Shown here: one piece after another, positions 34,298 through 41,165 of the stretch | Numbering within the stretch: position 1 is the stretch's first letter | Layout: every line of letters starts with the position of its first letter | From: Paenibacillus sophorae | GTDB lineage: Bacteria; Bacillota; Bacilli; Paenibacillales; Paenibacillaceae | Direction of reading: 5' to 3' | Length of the DNA: 64,000 nucleotides | Assembly: GCF_018966525.1 (NCBI RefSeq) | Contig: NZ_CP076607.1 | Span: forward strand, 4,278,001 to 4,342,000 | Notes under the pieces: model-generated | Databases searched by the model: none | The model's input: only the letters and a program-made list of their open reading frames with translations | Told to the model about the DNA's origin: nothing | Made by a program: the position numbers and the translations under genes

Positions 34298-34323
34298 TAG
34301 CCCCACTTGTTACAGTGAGGCTA
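34298..34323 (-). terminator. hairpin between two genes
   Basis: 10-bp stem TAGCCCCACT/AGTGAGGCTA with one G-U pair and a 6-base loop. The run after it on the minus strand is TATTTAAAA, so it is a moderate terminator. Confidence 0.55.
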
Positions 34324-34342
34324 TTGTATTTTTATTTACTTA

Positions 34343-34474
34343 TCATTGCCTTTCTACTTCAAACCATATCCCCATACTACTATCATTTCTAATTTTCATT
34401 GCATGATTAAAAGCAGAAGTATGATTTTCAAATACTAGATGATTATTGTTACTGTCAACAGCATAACTACTCAT
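34343..34474 (-). CDS. small hypothetical protein, 43 aa
   Basis: ATG after GTAGGTAG. Begins MSSYAVDSNNNHLVFENHTS. Preceded by an SPBRE-like core. Confidence 0.65.
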   Translation of the reverse strand: MSSYAVDSNNNHLVFENHTSAFNHAMKIRNDSSMGIWFEVERQ

Positions 34475-34487
34475 TTTTCTACCTACA

Positions 34488-34507
34488 TTAATTTTTACTT
34501 TATACAA
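34488..34507 (-). promoter_or_regulatory. SPBRE-like core
   Basis: TTAATTTTTACTTTATACAA, three mismatches from the consensus, just upstream of the 43-aa gene. Confidence 0.4.
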
Positions 34508-34523
34508 AATATCATAACTCTCT

Positions 34524-34913
34524 TTAATGCTTACAGCATCCCTTTACTTCTTCAACTTTTACTTGTCCAAGTGGAGTTACAATTACCGTAGCATCAGACA
34601 GAGTGAGTTTCTTTTCGGTCAATGTTGTGTACACTCCAGCGTTAAATTTTGCATTTTCTTGATCTGGCGCAACAAGTTTAGCGTCAATAATAATTTCCTT
34701 CTGTTTTGTTACTACAATAACCTGATATAGAGTTTCCATTTTTTCATTCTCCCTTAGATTATAATTATTAAATGATGTTTTCAGTACAACATCTCCTGAT
34801 TGAGTTGTCGTTGTGGTTCCACTAAGGATGTTGCTAATCTTATCACTAGTAATCCAACTACCTGAACTAATCGTAGGGTTTAAGATTGCAAATCCATCAT
34901 TATGATTATACAT
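34524..34913 (-). CDS. hypothetical protein, 129 aa, with a possible internal start
   Basis: The frame has two good starts: ATG at 34913 (after AGGAGA) and ATG at 34739 (after GGGAGA), which would give 71 residues. The first part is Thr/Ser-rich (ILSGTTTTTQSGDVVLKTSF); the second is beta-rich and ends EVKGCCKH. Both products could be made. Confidence 0.65.
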   Translation of the reverse strand: MYNHNDGFAILNPTISSGSWITSDKISNILSGTTTTTQSGDVVLKTSFNNYNLRENEKMETLYQVIVVTKQKEIIIDAKLVAPDQENAKFNAGVYTTLTEKKLTLSDATVIVTPLGQVKVEEVKGCCKH

Positions 34914-34941
34914 ATTTTCTCCTATTCTTAATATATTTTTG

Positions 34942-34983
34942 CTATATATAGTTTGTATAATTTGAGTAACATACTATATATAG
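34942..34983. repeat. pair of CTATATATAG palindromes
   Basis: CTATATATAG at 34942-34951 and 34974-34983, 32 bp centre to centre (three helix turns), in the 117-base gap before the gene at 34913. A third copy is at 60267-60276, also in an upstream gap. Operator-like. Confidence 0.5.
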
Positions 34984-35030
34984 ATGTCAAATCACGTTAA
35001 AATCTGTCTTTTATTCAAACCTATGTATTA

Positions 35031-36023
35031 TTACTTTACTTCTTCAAGTGCTTTTACTTCATCATTCAATTCATCAAGAACGCCAACCATCATTTCTACA
35101 TGATTTTTCGTAAAGTCAGTGACCTTTTTACCTTTACCAAGTCCATTTTCAATAATTTCAGTAACAACATCGCCCTTATTATTTGAATGAAGAAGTTTAC
35201 CAGCAGCAATAATTTCGGCTTTGAGTTTTTCGAAATCCAAAACTTCTGATTTTAGTGTTTCTTTTTGCTCATTGTAAGATACTGCTTTAATCCCCTCTAC
35301 TTCTTCTTGACGCTCAATGGCTTTAATAATTGCTTCCTCAAGAGCTTCTGCTGTAAATTCTTGTAGTCCAGTTTGGATGTAATCAAAACGACTACGAGCA
35401 AAGAATTTATCGGTCTCGGCAAGGAAAGCAGACGACTTAATGACTTGATTCTTTTCGTCTGTACCATTAGAACGAACATGAACAACAATATCACTATTAT
35501 CGATGATTGGTGCCAGTGCTCTCTTATCTCCTTTAGGCCATACTTTACCTTCCTTATCTTCTGTCTGGTGGGCAATGAACACAACCGTAAATCCTGCACC
35601 GATCAACTTGTCGATTTCTTCCCAGTATGCAGTTTCATATTCCTTCCATAGACCAAATCCATCTCGACCAGAAGCAATCGTATCAGAATCATATTTGTCG
35701 CAAATGAATTTAGAGCAATAACGTGCAGATGCTTCAACCTCATCAAAAATAATTGTCTGATAAAACTCTTTTGCTTTCTCTACTGTTGATTTATGTGTAA
35801 GCTGCTTATTAACTTTTTTAAAATCAGACCAGTTATTGATAGCAGCGAATGGTACACCAGCAATAGCATTTAAACCTTTTTCAAAGCCAAGATAGTACGG
35901 TTTCTTAAAACGTGTTGCTTGCTTTGTCTTACCTAAGTTATTGCTTCCGTAAATCGTAATGATTTTTCCCTCAAGACCTTTTGCTACCTTGGAAACAACC
36001 GGATTAAAAATATCTAGTGACAT
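35031..36023 (-). CDS. RecA-like AAA_24/Sak4-type ATPase
   Basis: 330 residues. Walker A GSNNLGKT (26-33), Walker B TIIFDE (89-94), and the AHQTEDKEGKVWPKGDKRAL block typical of phage AAA_24/Sak4 single-strand annealing or recombination ATPases. It adjoins SSB, with which Sak4-type proteins act in DNA recombination and replication. ATG after AAGGAGAG. Confidence 0.85.
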   Translation of the reverse strand: MSLDIFNPVVSKVAKGLEGKIITIYGSNNLGKTKQATRFKKPYYLGFEKGLNAIAGVPFAAINNWSDFKKVNKQLTHKSTVEKAKEFYQTIIFDEVEASARYCSKFICDKYDSDTIASGRDGFGLWKEYETAYWEEIDKLIGAGFTVVFIAHQTEDKEGKVWPKGDKRALAPIIDNSDIVVHVRSNGTDEKNQVIKSSAFLAETDKFFARSRFDYIQTGLQEFTAEALEEAIIKAIERQEEVEGIKAVSYNEQKETLKSEVLDFEKLKAEIIAAGKLLHSNNKGDVVTEIIENGLGKGKKVTDFTKNHVEMMVGVLDELNDEVKALEEVK

Positions 36024-36060
36024 ATTTATAAAATCTCTCCTTGTTCAGTGATTTTTGTGT

Positions 36061-36087
36061 GGGTAGTCATATACCAAATGACTACCC
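36061..36087. terminator. hairpin between SSB and ATPase genes
   Basis: Perfect 10-bp stem GGGTAGTCAT/ATGACTACCC with a 7-base loop. No U-run on either strand, so it may act in RNA stability or partial termination between the two genes. Confidence 0.55.
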
Positions 36088-36125
36088 AATATTAGAATTT
36101 TAGTTATTACATTATTTTTTACTTA

Positions 36126-37094
36126 TTAAAAAGGCAAATCGTCGTCCGAGATATCAATTGGCTTTCCTGCTCCGAACGTATTTTCATCAGGCGCAAACGG
36201 ATCTTTCTTTGTGTTTGCACTAGAGAAGGGGTCATTATTATTGTTTCCACTGCCACCATTCCGCTGCTCTTTTGCCTTCTTCTTGTCTCTCATGCCTTGA
36301 ATGTAAACTTCTTCACGATACTTTAGGGCTTTTTTAACCAGTTCTACATCAAAAGCATTTTTATCGTCTTCATCAAGGGGAACAGATCCACCTTCTACGA
36401 GGTATTCACGAACTGTTTTGCGGTCAATCTTTTCTTGTGGTTCTCCAAAACCCACTTCAACTAGACGTTTTGTTACAATAGTTTGATTGACAATTTTGCC
36501 ATGAACCGATACCGTCAACCCTTTCTCATAATTATTTGTAACGTAATTAACTGCGTGAGGATTAGCCACAACCACTTCAAAAGGAATTACCGATCCATTG
36601 TACATAGGAATGTAGCCTTTGATGATTGCCCGACCTGTTTCTTCTCCATCTTTTGTTTCCTCTTTAACATTTGCCACCATCATATCTAGCGAAAAAGTAG
36701 CTTGAGGATTAAATTCTTCATTATCTTTTACTCGATTAATAAAATTGGAGTTGATTTTTGGATAAGATTTCAGTTTGTCGTCTTGTCCAATGTATTCATT
36801 GAGATCAACCTTGCCTTGAGTAACACGAACTCTGTCTCCCTCTTTTAGCTCTTCTTGAATTGTTTTGATTCCTTTGTAAATGGAATTAATATCTGTAGTG
36901 CCTTTTTTTAGTTTAAAGGAAAACACATTGATTGTATGGATAGAGTTTTCATCAACTTGAATATCAACCTCACCCTTAATCAGTTCCCGTCCATCTGGCA
37001 TAGGCAGTTTATCTTCTTCAATACGAACTTCTTTTACGATACCTTCAATATGTACAACATTTTGCGCCTCTTGCAAAGTTTTTTCATTAGTCAT
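36126..37094 (-). CDS. ssb: single-stranded DNA-binding protein
   Basis: 322 residues, much longer than cellular SSB (about 170). Two beta-rich segments fit two OB folds (residues about 10-110 and 125-225). The C-terminus is a Gly/Asn-rich linker, then SAN/DPFAP repeats and the acidic tip DISDDDLPF, the classical SSB partner-binding tail. Coats single-stranded DNA and recruits replication or recombination proteins. Confidence 0.85.
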   Translation of the reverse strand: MTNEKTLQEAQNVVHIEGIVKEVRIEEDKLPMPDGRELIKGEVDIQVDENSIHTINVFSFKLKKGTTDINSIYKGIKTIQEELKEGDRVRVTQGKVDLNEYIGQDDKLKSYPKINSNFINRVKDNEEFNPQATFSLDMMVANVKEETKDGEETGRAIIKGYIPMYNGSVIPFEVVVANPHAVNYVTNNYEKGLTVSVHGKIVNQTIVTKRLVEVGFGEPQEKIDRKTVREYLVEGGSVPLDEDDKNAFDVELVKKALKYREEVYIQGMRDKKKAKEQRNGGSGNNNNDPFSSANTKKDPFAPDENTFGAGKPIDISDDDLPF

Positions 37095-37220
37095 TATTAA
37101 TTTATCTCTCCTATAATATGTATTATTTTAGTTTTTAAAAGATTATATTTTAGTTTTATCAGCGCGTTTATTGTTTAGGTGGACTTCGCATTGAACAAGT
37201 ATCTATGCCCTCACATCCTT

Positions 37221-38153
37221 TCAAAATCCAAATTTATTGAATCCTTCTTTTATAACTTCATTATCTTCCTCGAATGGTGAACCAGTTATCGTTCGTGGCT
37301 CCAAATCTTCTTTTGAGTATTTTTCAGACTCTAAGACACTCCCACCTGTAACAACTAATTCTTTTATTGATGTGCCAACAACAACTCGCTGTCCTTCATC
37401 ATTTGTTGTTATTGGCACATAATGCCGTATGTTTCCATACACCTTGATTAACGAACCAAAGTGAATTTTATTGCTCAAATAATCAATTAATTCAGTGTTA
37501 TCGCCTGATTTATAAACGATAAAGTTGTAAGGAATTGCTCTAAAGCCACTCGACTCTTTAATAACTATTTTTCCAAATAAACTATATTTATTTTTATCTA
37601 TTTGCTCAAAACCCACAAAAATAACTTCCTGGCTAAAATAAGCCGATATAAAATATTTTTTATCGTCAAAGTTGATTGGATCGTAAGAATAAATACTTTT
37701 GATAGTAAACTTTTCTTGTATTTCTCCATTATAATCTTCAATCTTCGTTGTACCTCTGATCAGTATGGTGTCTCCATCATTTAAATTACTGTTTAGATAG
37801 GTGATTGCGTCATAACTCATCTGCACTAAATCAGATGGTTCATCATTGATATTTATCTTTATCATATTCGGAATCTTATATTTCTTAGTAATGAATTTAT
37901 TTAATTCGTTCCAATCAACCATTATGTATTTATTATCTTCTCTATTACCATATGCTTCATATACTTTAACCCTTGATGTTTTCATACCCATCAATTCCAC
38001 ATATACAAAGGCGTTATGGCTTACCTTTATTCCGAATTGTAGTCTTTTCCATTGGCAATCTTCCTTCTCTCCTTCTGTTACGGATTTCGTACTGGACAAT
38101 CCAGTTACAATTCCTATTGCTTCGAAGTAACCGTATGTCGGCTGAAGTTCCAT
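37221..38153 (-). CDS. second OB-fold SSB-like protein, 310 aa
   Basis: Same size and layout as the SSB next door (two beta-rich OB-like halves), but with a weaker acidic tail ending FEEDNEVIKEGFNKFGF. Probably a diverged paralogue with a related DNA-binding role. ATG at 38153 after AAGGTAGTGA. Confidence 0.7.
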   Translation of the reverse strand: MELQPTYGYFEAIGIVTGLSSTKSVTEGEKEDCQWKRLQFGIKVSHNAFVYVELMGMKTSRVKVYEAYGNREDNKYIMVDWNELNKFITKKYKIPNMIKININDEPSDLVQMSYDAITYLNSNLNDGDTILIRGTTKIEDYNGEIQEKFTIKSIYSYDPINFDDKKYFISAYFSQEVIFVGFEQIDKNKYSLFGKIVIKESSGFRAIPYNFIVYKSGDNTELIDYLSNKIHFGSLIKVYGNIRHYVPITTNDEGQRVVVGTSIKELVVTGGSVLESEKYSKEDLEPRTITGSPFEEDNEVIKEGFNKFGF

Positions 38154-38174
38154 CAACTCACTACCTTAATAAAT

Positions 38175-38378
38175 TTATCTAAAGTCTTCCGCAGGAACCC
38201 AAGCTTCATACCCATTATCGAATTCAACTCTCAAGTCCTGCTCGTAGCAGCCATTAAACAAATCTGATTTCTCGTCGATTACAACCCCACAATCACCATA
38301 CTCGATTTCACCCTCACTATCATAACTATGTGAGAACAATTCTACTCTGTCTCCTACTTCATAAAATAATCCCTTCAA
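38175..38378 (-). CDS. small acidic protein, 67 aa
   Basis: TTG start 7 bases after AGGAGG. Compact barrel-like pattern: VGDRVELFSHSY...CGVVIDEKS...LRVEFDNGYEAWVP, similar to KOW/SH3-like small proteins. Confidence 0.7.
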   Translation of the reverse strand: MKGLFYEVGDRVELFSHSYDSEGEIEYGDCGVVIDEKSDLFNGCYEQDLRVEFDNGYEAWVPAEDFR

Positions 38379-38488
38379 TGTACTACCTCCTAAATATTAA
38401 TCGTTTATGTAATCGTGCAACTTCACACGTTATTTTAGTACTTCCTCGCTTCAATATCTTTATAAAAGTATTCTTTCAATTAATTATT

Positions 38489-38508
38489 ATTTATTTTTAT
38501 CTTATAAA
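38489..38508 (-). promoter_or_regulatory. SPBRE-like element, variant
   Basis: ATTTATTTTTATCTTATAAA, two changes from consensus. Lies 80 bp from the better copy at 38591, a possible cooperative pair in the 260-base gap 38379-38638. Confidence 0.5.
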
Positions 38509-38561
38509 GTAATTCTATATATTAACGCCTCTAGAAAGCGATACATATTATCTTTAATCTC

Positions 38562-38610
38562 AGAATAACATACAATATATTAATTATCAATACTTATTTT
38601 TACTTTATAA
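38562..38610 (-). promoter_or_regulatory. promoter with SPBRE element
   Basis: -35 TTGATA (38585-38590), 17-bp spacer, -10 TATTCT (38562-38567), SPBRE core TTATTTTTACTTTATAA (38594-38610) upstream. Reads towards 38378 and the SSB/ATPase block, so the replication genes may be under repressor control. Confidence 0.65.
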
Positions 38611-38616
38611 GTTTAA

Positions 38617-38636
38617 GCCGAACTCTTTAGTCCGGC
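38617..38636 (-). terminator. intrinsic terminator
   Basis: 8-bp stem GCCGAACT/AGTCCGGC (one G-U) with loop CTTT directly after the stop of the 126-aa gene; followed on the minus strand by TTAAACTT. Confidence 0.65.
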
Positions 38637-38638
38637 CA

Positions 38639-39019
38639 TTATACATACAGTAAGCATTCCATGTACCAGATGTCAAAATTAGACTTACTATGTATGTTGT
38701 ACAAGTGTGCAGGATCGTGCTGTAAAAGAGATATCTTTTTATGATTCAAAGGTTCCTGGAATAATTGCTGCAAAGCATTCTTTTTATCCTTCTTGAAAAA
38801 TGAAACAAATTCATCGCTGGAATTAAACCTATTTTCTTTTAATCGTTTTTTTCTTAAAGAGAAGGTATGTAATTCAATCTCTCTTCTATTTTTACTTTTA
38901 CATTTATCAATAAATCTGGCTTGTTTCTCTTCGTCCCCTTCTGTTACAAATTCAAACATCTCCCAAAATCCAGTGGCGTTTTTGTTGATTTTTAGTGCTT
39001 CGCAATAATCTGATTTCAT
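38639..39019 (-). CDS. hypothetical protein, 126 aa
   Basis: The ATG at 39019, after GGAGAAG, is chosen. Basic helical protein: KQARFIDKCKSKNRREIELH, then RKKRLKENRFNSSDEFVSFF. Single-gene unit with promoter-like boxes upstream and its own terminator; lies between the replication block and the agr module. Confidence 0.75.
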   Translation of the reverse strand: MKSDYCEALKINKNATGFWEMFEFVTEGDEEKQARFIDKCKSKNRREIELHTFSLRKKRLKENRFNSSDEFVSFFKKDKKNALQQLFQEPLNHKKISLLQHDPAHLYNIHSKSNFDIWYMECLLYV

Positions 39020-39109
39020 TTGCTTCTCTCCATTTTCTGTTTTCATATTTTTGTAGTACTTATCACCTATTTCTTATTTACTAGTTTATAATTTCACCCA
39101 TTTTTATGC

Positions 39110-39283
39110 AATAAAGTTAAGTTTGGGACGAATATTTGTTGACAATTACCCATAACTCGTCTTTAAAGTAAATAAATGTCGATTAGTGTCATAAATAAAG
39201 TCGAATGAAGGACTATTGTTCTATTTATGTAATATATATCACCAATATATAATAAATCATCTTTTTATTTGTCCTTATTCTTG
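39110..39283 (-). pseudogene. gap with a possible gene remnant
   Basis: No complete gene. A 24-codon open stretch without a start reads SPSFDFIYDTNRHLFTLKTS before a stop, resembling the IYDTHLNWVYKIKY tail of the protein at 49057-49254. It may be a decayed cassette. The rest is AT-rich. Confidence 0.3.
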
Positions 39284-39667
39284 TCAAACTTTTTTCTTGA
39301 ATAGTCGCTCAAGATAATCCTTTACGGCTTGCACTCTCTTTTCGGCAACAGTAATTGTCCGCTTGGTTTGGTTCTTCGACTCATATATTAATAAATCATA
39401 TTTATGATCATAATCAGGTTTTTTATTTAAATTTGCTAAAATCCCTCTGTCAATCTTCACCATTCCTTCTTCTTTTTCTAGCAAAGCATACTCTTTATCA
39501 ACGGATGTGCAGTTTCTAAATCTTCCCCTACTAGTGTAATATACCTTAAAAGATTTTTCTTTTTTTGTTGATTCTGTATTTATGTAGTCTATTTCGTCTA
39601 AACTTATCCATTCAGCTTCATCACTCATTTTCTCTCCATCCCACTTACAAACTATGAATGACTTCAT
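39284..39667 (-). CDS. LytTR-type DNA-binding protein without receiver domain (AgrA-like output), 127 aa
   Basis: The whole protein fits one LytTR domain: WISLDEIDYINTES (first strands), FKVYYTSRGRFRNCTSVDKE, then MVKIDRGILANLNKK, which matches the LytTR block F.R.HRS.LVNL, and TITVAEKRVQAVKDYL as the last helix. AgrA, the agr response regulator, ends in such a domain, but here the phosphate-accepting receiver is missing. It lies 70 bases beyond agrD, after a terminator. ATG at 39667 after GGGAG; an upstream GTG is too close to AAAGGAG. Probably the transcription output of the peptide signal. Confidence 0.8.
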   Translation of the reverse strand: MKSFIVCKWDGEKMSDEAEWISLDEIDYINTESTKKEKSFKVYYTSRGRFRNCTSVDKEYALLEKEEGMVKIDRGILANLNKKPDYDHKYDLLIYESKNQTKRTITVAEKRVQAVKDYLERLFKKKV

Positions 39668-39693
39668 GTTGACTCCCACTCTCCTTTAAAAAA

Positions 39694-39730
39694 TATGTGC
39701 ATATACCAATAAAATATGTATATGCACATA
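39694..39730 (-). terminator. terminator between agrD and the LytTR gene
   Basis: Perfect 13-bp stem TATGTGCATATAC/GTATATGCACATA with an 11-base loop, followed on the minus strand by a TTTTTT run that runs into the LytTR gene's ribosome site. LytTR expression from the agr promoter therefore needs read-through. Confidence 0.85.
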
Positions 39731-39736
39731 CCGTTT

Positions 39737-39862
39737 TTATTTCATATCTTCCGGTACATCTTCTCCGTGGAGGATGGTCCAGCTTGCTGTTGCGGTTTGA
39801 ACTACTGCAAAAACAGTCAAAACTGTTCCAAGAATACTCATAATTTTATACTTACTCTTCAT
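39737..39862 (-). CDS. agrD: AgrD-like autoinducer peptide precursor, 41 aa
   Basis: Too short for standard gene callers but complete: AAAGGAGGTGATAG site, ATG, 41 codons, TAA. The N-terminus is an amphipathic/hydrophobic helix (YKIMSILGTVLTVFAVV), then QTATA, SWTIL, and the acidic C-terminus HGEDVPEDMK. In staphylococcal AgrD the ring residues are followed by four residues and VPKEL; here SWTIL is followed by HGED and VPEDM, the same spacing. The expected product is a peptide whose Ser27 hydroxyl is closed on Leu31, a five-residue lactone. The start lies inside the end of agrB, so they are coupled. Confidence 0.85.
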   Translation of the reverse strand: MKSKYKIMSILGTVLTVFAVVQTATASWTILHGEDVPEDMK

Positions 39863-40403
39863 TAACTATCACCTCCTTTGCTGGAATATGGATCAAAGTC
39901 AAAGCCTGCATAAACATTGCCAATGTTACAGTTGGATTCTTTAGTATTAATGAAAAAATAATCAATATTAAAGAAATTATCTTAAAAATATGGAAATTTT
40001 CTTTTCTGATTCTTGTACTATTGTTTATTTTAGAAGGAGAAAATATTAAACATAATAAAAAACTAATAATATTAAAAACAATGGAAAGTGAATCATTTAC
40101 ATATACCGAAATCTCCGTTATTGACAAGATTAAAAGTGTTGACGCAACAATACAAATATCAGCATTTTTCAAGTGGAATCCACCTGAAAATTGACGCAAG
40201 ATTGAAAATGACAATAAACATATTAAACATTTTATGAGAGTATCAGAATATAGACCATATCCAAATATTAATAACAATGGAAGCAGATTAGTAATAATTA
40301 ACTTGATCGAATATCTAGTTTTTTGATATGATGGCATTTCATCTTTGTAATTATTAGTTAGCCATCGAGCAATAAATTCAGAAAAATAATTAATCAATAT
40401 CAT
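39852..40403 (-). CDS. agrB: AgrB-like peptide-processing protease
   Basis: 183 residues (181 from a TTG at 40397, which has the better GAGGG spacing). Contains the AgrB signature RQFSGGFH; with the longer start, His77 and Cys84 fall exactly where S. aureus AgrB has its catalytic His77/Cys84. About five to six hydrophobic segments (NLLPLLLIFGYGL, LIKCLICLLSF, ICIVASTLLILSI, IVFNIISFLLCLIF, IISLILIIFSLIL). AgrB cuts the AgrD tail and forms the thiolactone or lactone ring at the membrane. Overlaps the sensor gene by 14 bases and agrD by 11. Confidence 0.92.
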   Translation of the reverse strand: MILINYFSEFIARWLTNNYKDEMPSYQKTRYSIKLIITNLLPLLLIFGYGLYSDTLIKCLICLLSFSILRQFSGGFHLKNADICIVASTLLILSITEISVYVNDSLSIVFNIISFLLCLIFSPSKINNSTRIRKENFHIFKIISLILIIFSLILKNPTVTLAMFMQALTLIHIPAKEVIVNEE

Positions 40404-41043
40404 CCCTCATTTGTTTTTTGGTTTCAAGAACATAAATATTAAAAATACATAATATCCAAAACAGAATTTCTACTATTATATTATTAAACCTTGAAATATT
40501 GAGAAACATTATTACAACCACTATAGAAGAAAGTATCAAAATTGTGTTTACTTTTGTGAATTTAATTTTATATGAATAATCATAAGGGAGAGTAGTAAAG
40601 TATAATCTTTTTCTTCTCATCAAAACACTTGATAATATCATAATTGATCCACTAATAATTTGAAGTAAACATCTTAAAAAATCGTTCTCTTGAATTTCTG
40701 AAATATTTGTATGTATAACCATAGTTGTAATAAGCACCAATACCAATTGAATTATCGCCTGTGAAACAAATCCTATTATTGTTAATCTAATAGATGAAAA
40801 TACTGAAATTCTAAAATAAAATAATAACGATAAAAATAATAATATTAAACTGAACACAGATGTATAATTTTGAAAGTTATCGTGTTGGCTCAAAAAATAA
40901 TTGCCAGTTGATATAATAAACGCCGTAAGGAATATTTCTTTCCAATAACTTTTTAAATCAACTTTGAATGATCCAAAAGCAAATGTCAGAATTGAAACAC
41001 CATCAATCATTGAAAACAGTATGTATACCAAAGCACTTCCCAT
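40390..41043 (-). CDS. AgrC-like sensor lacking the kinase half, 217 aa
   Basis: Six or seven membrane helices over the entire length, starting MGSALVYILFSMIDGVSILT, and ending soon after the last helix with YVLETKKQMRDDID. This matches the size and layout of the peptide-binding membrane half of AgrC, but the dimerisation and ATPase domains of a histidine kinase are absent, and no other frame nearby encodes them. Overlap with agrB shows co-translation. It may bind the phage peptide and act directly on the LytTR protein, as membrane partners do in streptococcal LytTR regulatory systems (HdrM/HdrR); this is inference. Confidence 0.75.
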   Translation of the reverse strand: MGSALVYILFSMIDGVSILTFAFGSFKVDLKSYWKEIFLTAFIISTGNYFLSQHDNFQNYTSVFSLILLFLSLLFYFRISVFSSIRLTIIGFVSQAIIQLVLVLITTMVIHTNISEIQENDFLRCLLQIISGSIMILSSVLMRRKRLYFTTLPYDYSYKIKFTKVNTILILSSIVVVIMFLNISRFNNIIVEILFWILCIFNIYVLETKKQMRDDID

Positions 41044-41061
41044 TACCCTTCCCCCGTTCGA

Positions 41062-41079
41062 TTTATAAAGTAAATATAA
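41062..41079 (+). promoter_or_regulatory. inverted SPBRE element in the agr leader
   Basis: TTTATAAAGTAAATATAA; read on the minus strand it differs by one base from the core TTATTTTTACTTTATAAA, in opposite orientation to the other copies. It lies between the agr transcription start and the sensor gene's ribosome site, a place where a bound repressor would block transcription. Confidence 0.7.
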
Positions 41080-41094
41080 TTAACTTATGAATTA

Positions 41095-41122
41095 ATAATA
41101 CCACAATATTCTAGCATGTCAA
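41095..41122 (-). promoter_or_regulatory. agr operon promoter
   Basis: Consensus -35 TTGACA (41117-41122), 16-bp spacer, -10 TATTAT (41095-41100) reading into the sensor-agrB-agrD operon. One of the strongest promoter matches in the window. Confidence 0.85.
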
Positions 41123-41131
41123 CACTAAAAT

Positions 41132-41165
41132 TCAAAAAAAAAGAAACGGGCTATTCTCCCGTTTC
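41132..41165 (-). terminator. terminator of the repressor operon
   Basis: Stem GAAACGGG/CCCGTTTC (41143-41150, 41158-41165), with the repressor's TAG stop in the loop, then nine Us on the minus strand. Separates the repressor operon from the agr promoter. Confidence 0.9.

Noticed and set aside
40390..41043. Missing AgrC kinase domain in another frame, as a frameshift
   Set aside because: Downstream DNA is fully taken up by agrB and agrD, with no HATPase motifs in any frame, so the short sensor is not a simple frameshift.
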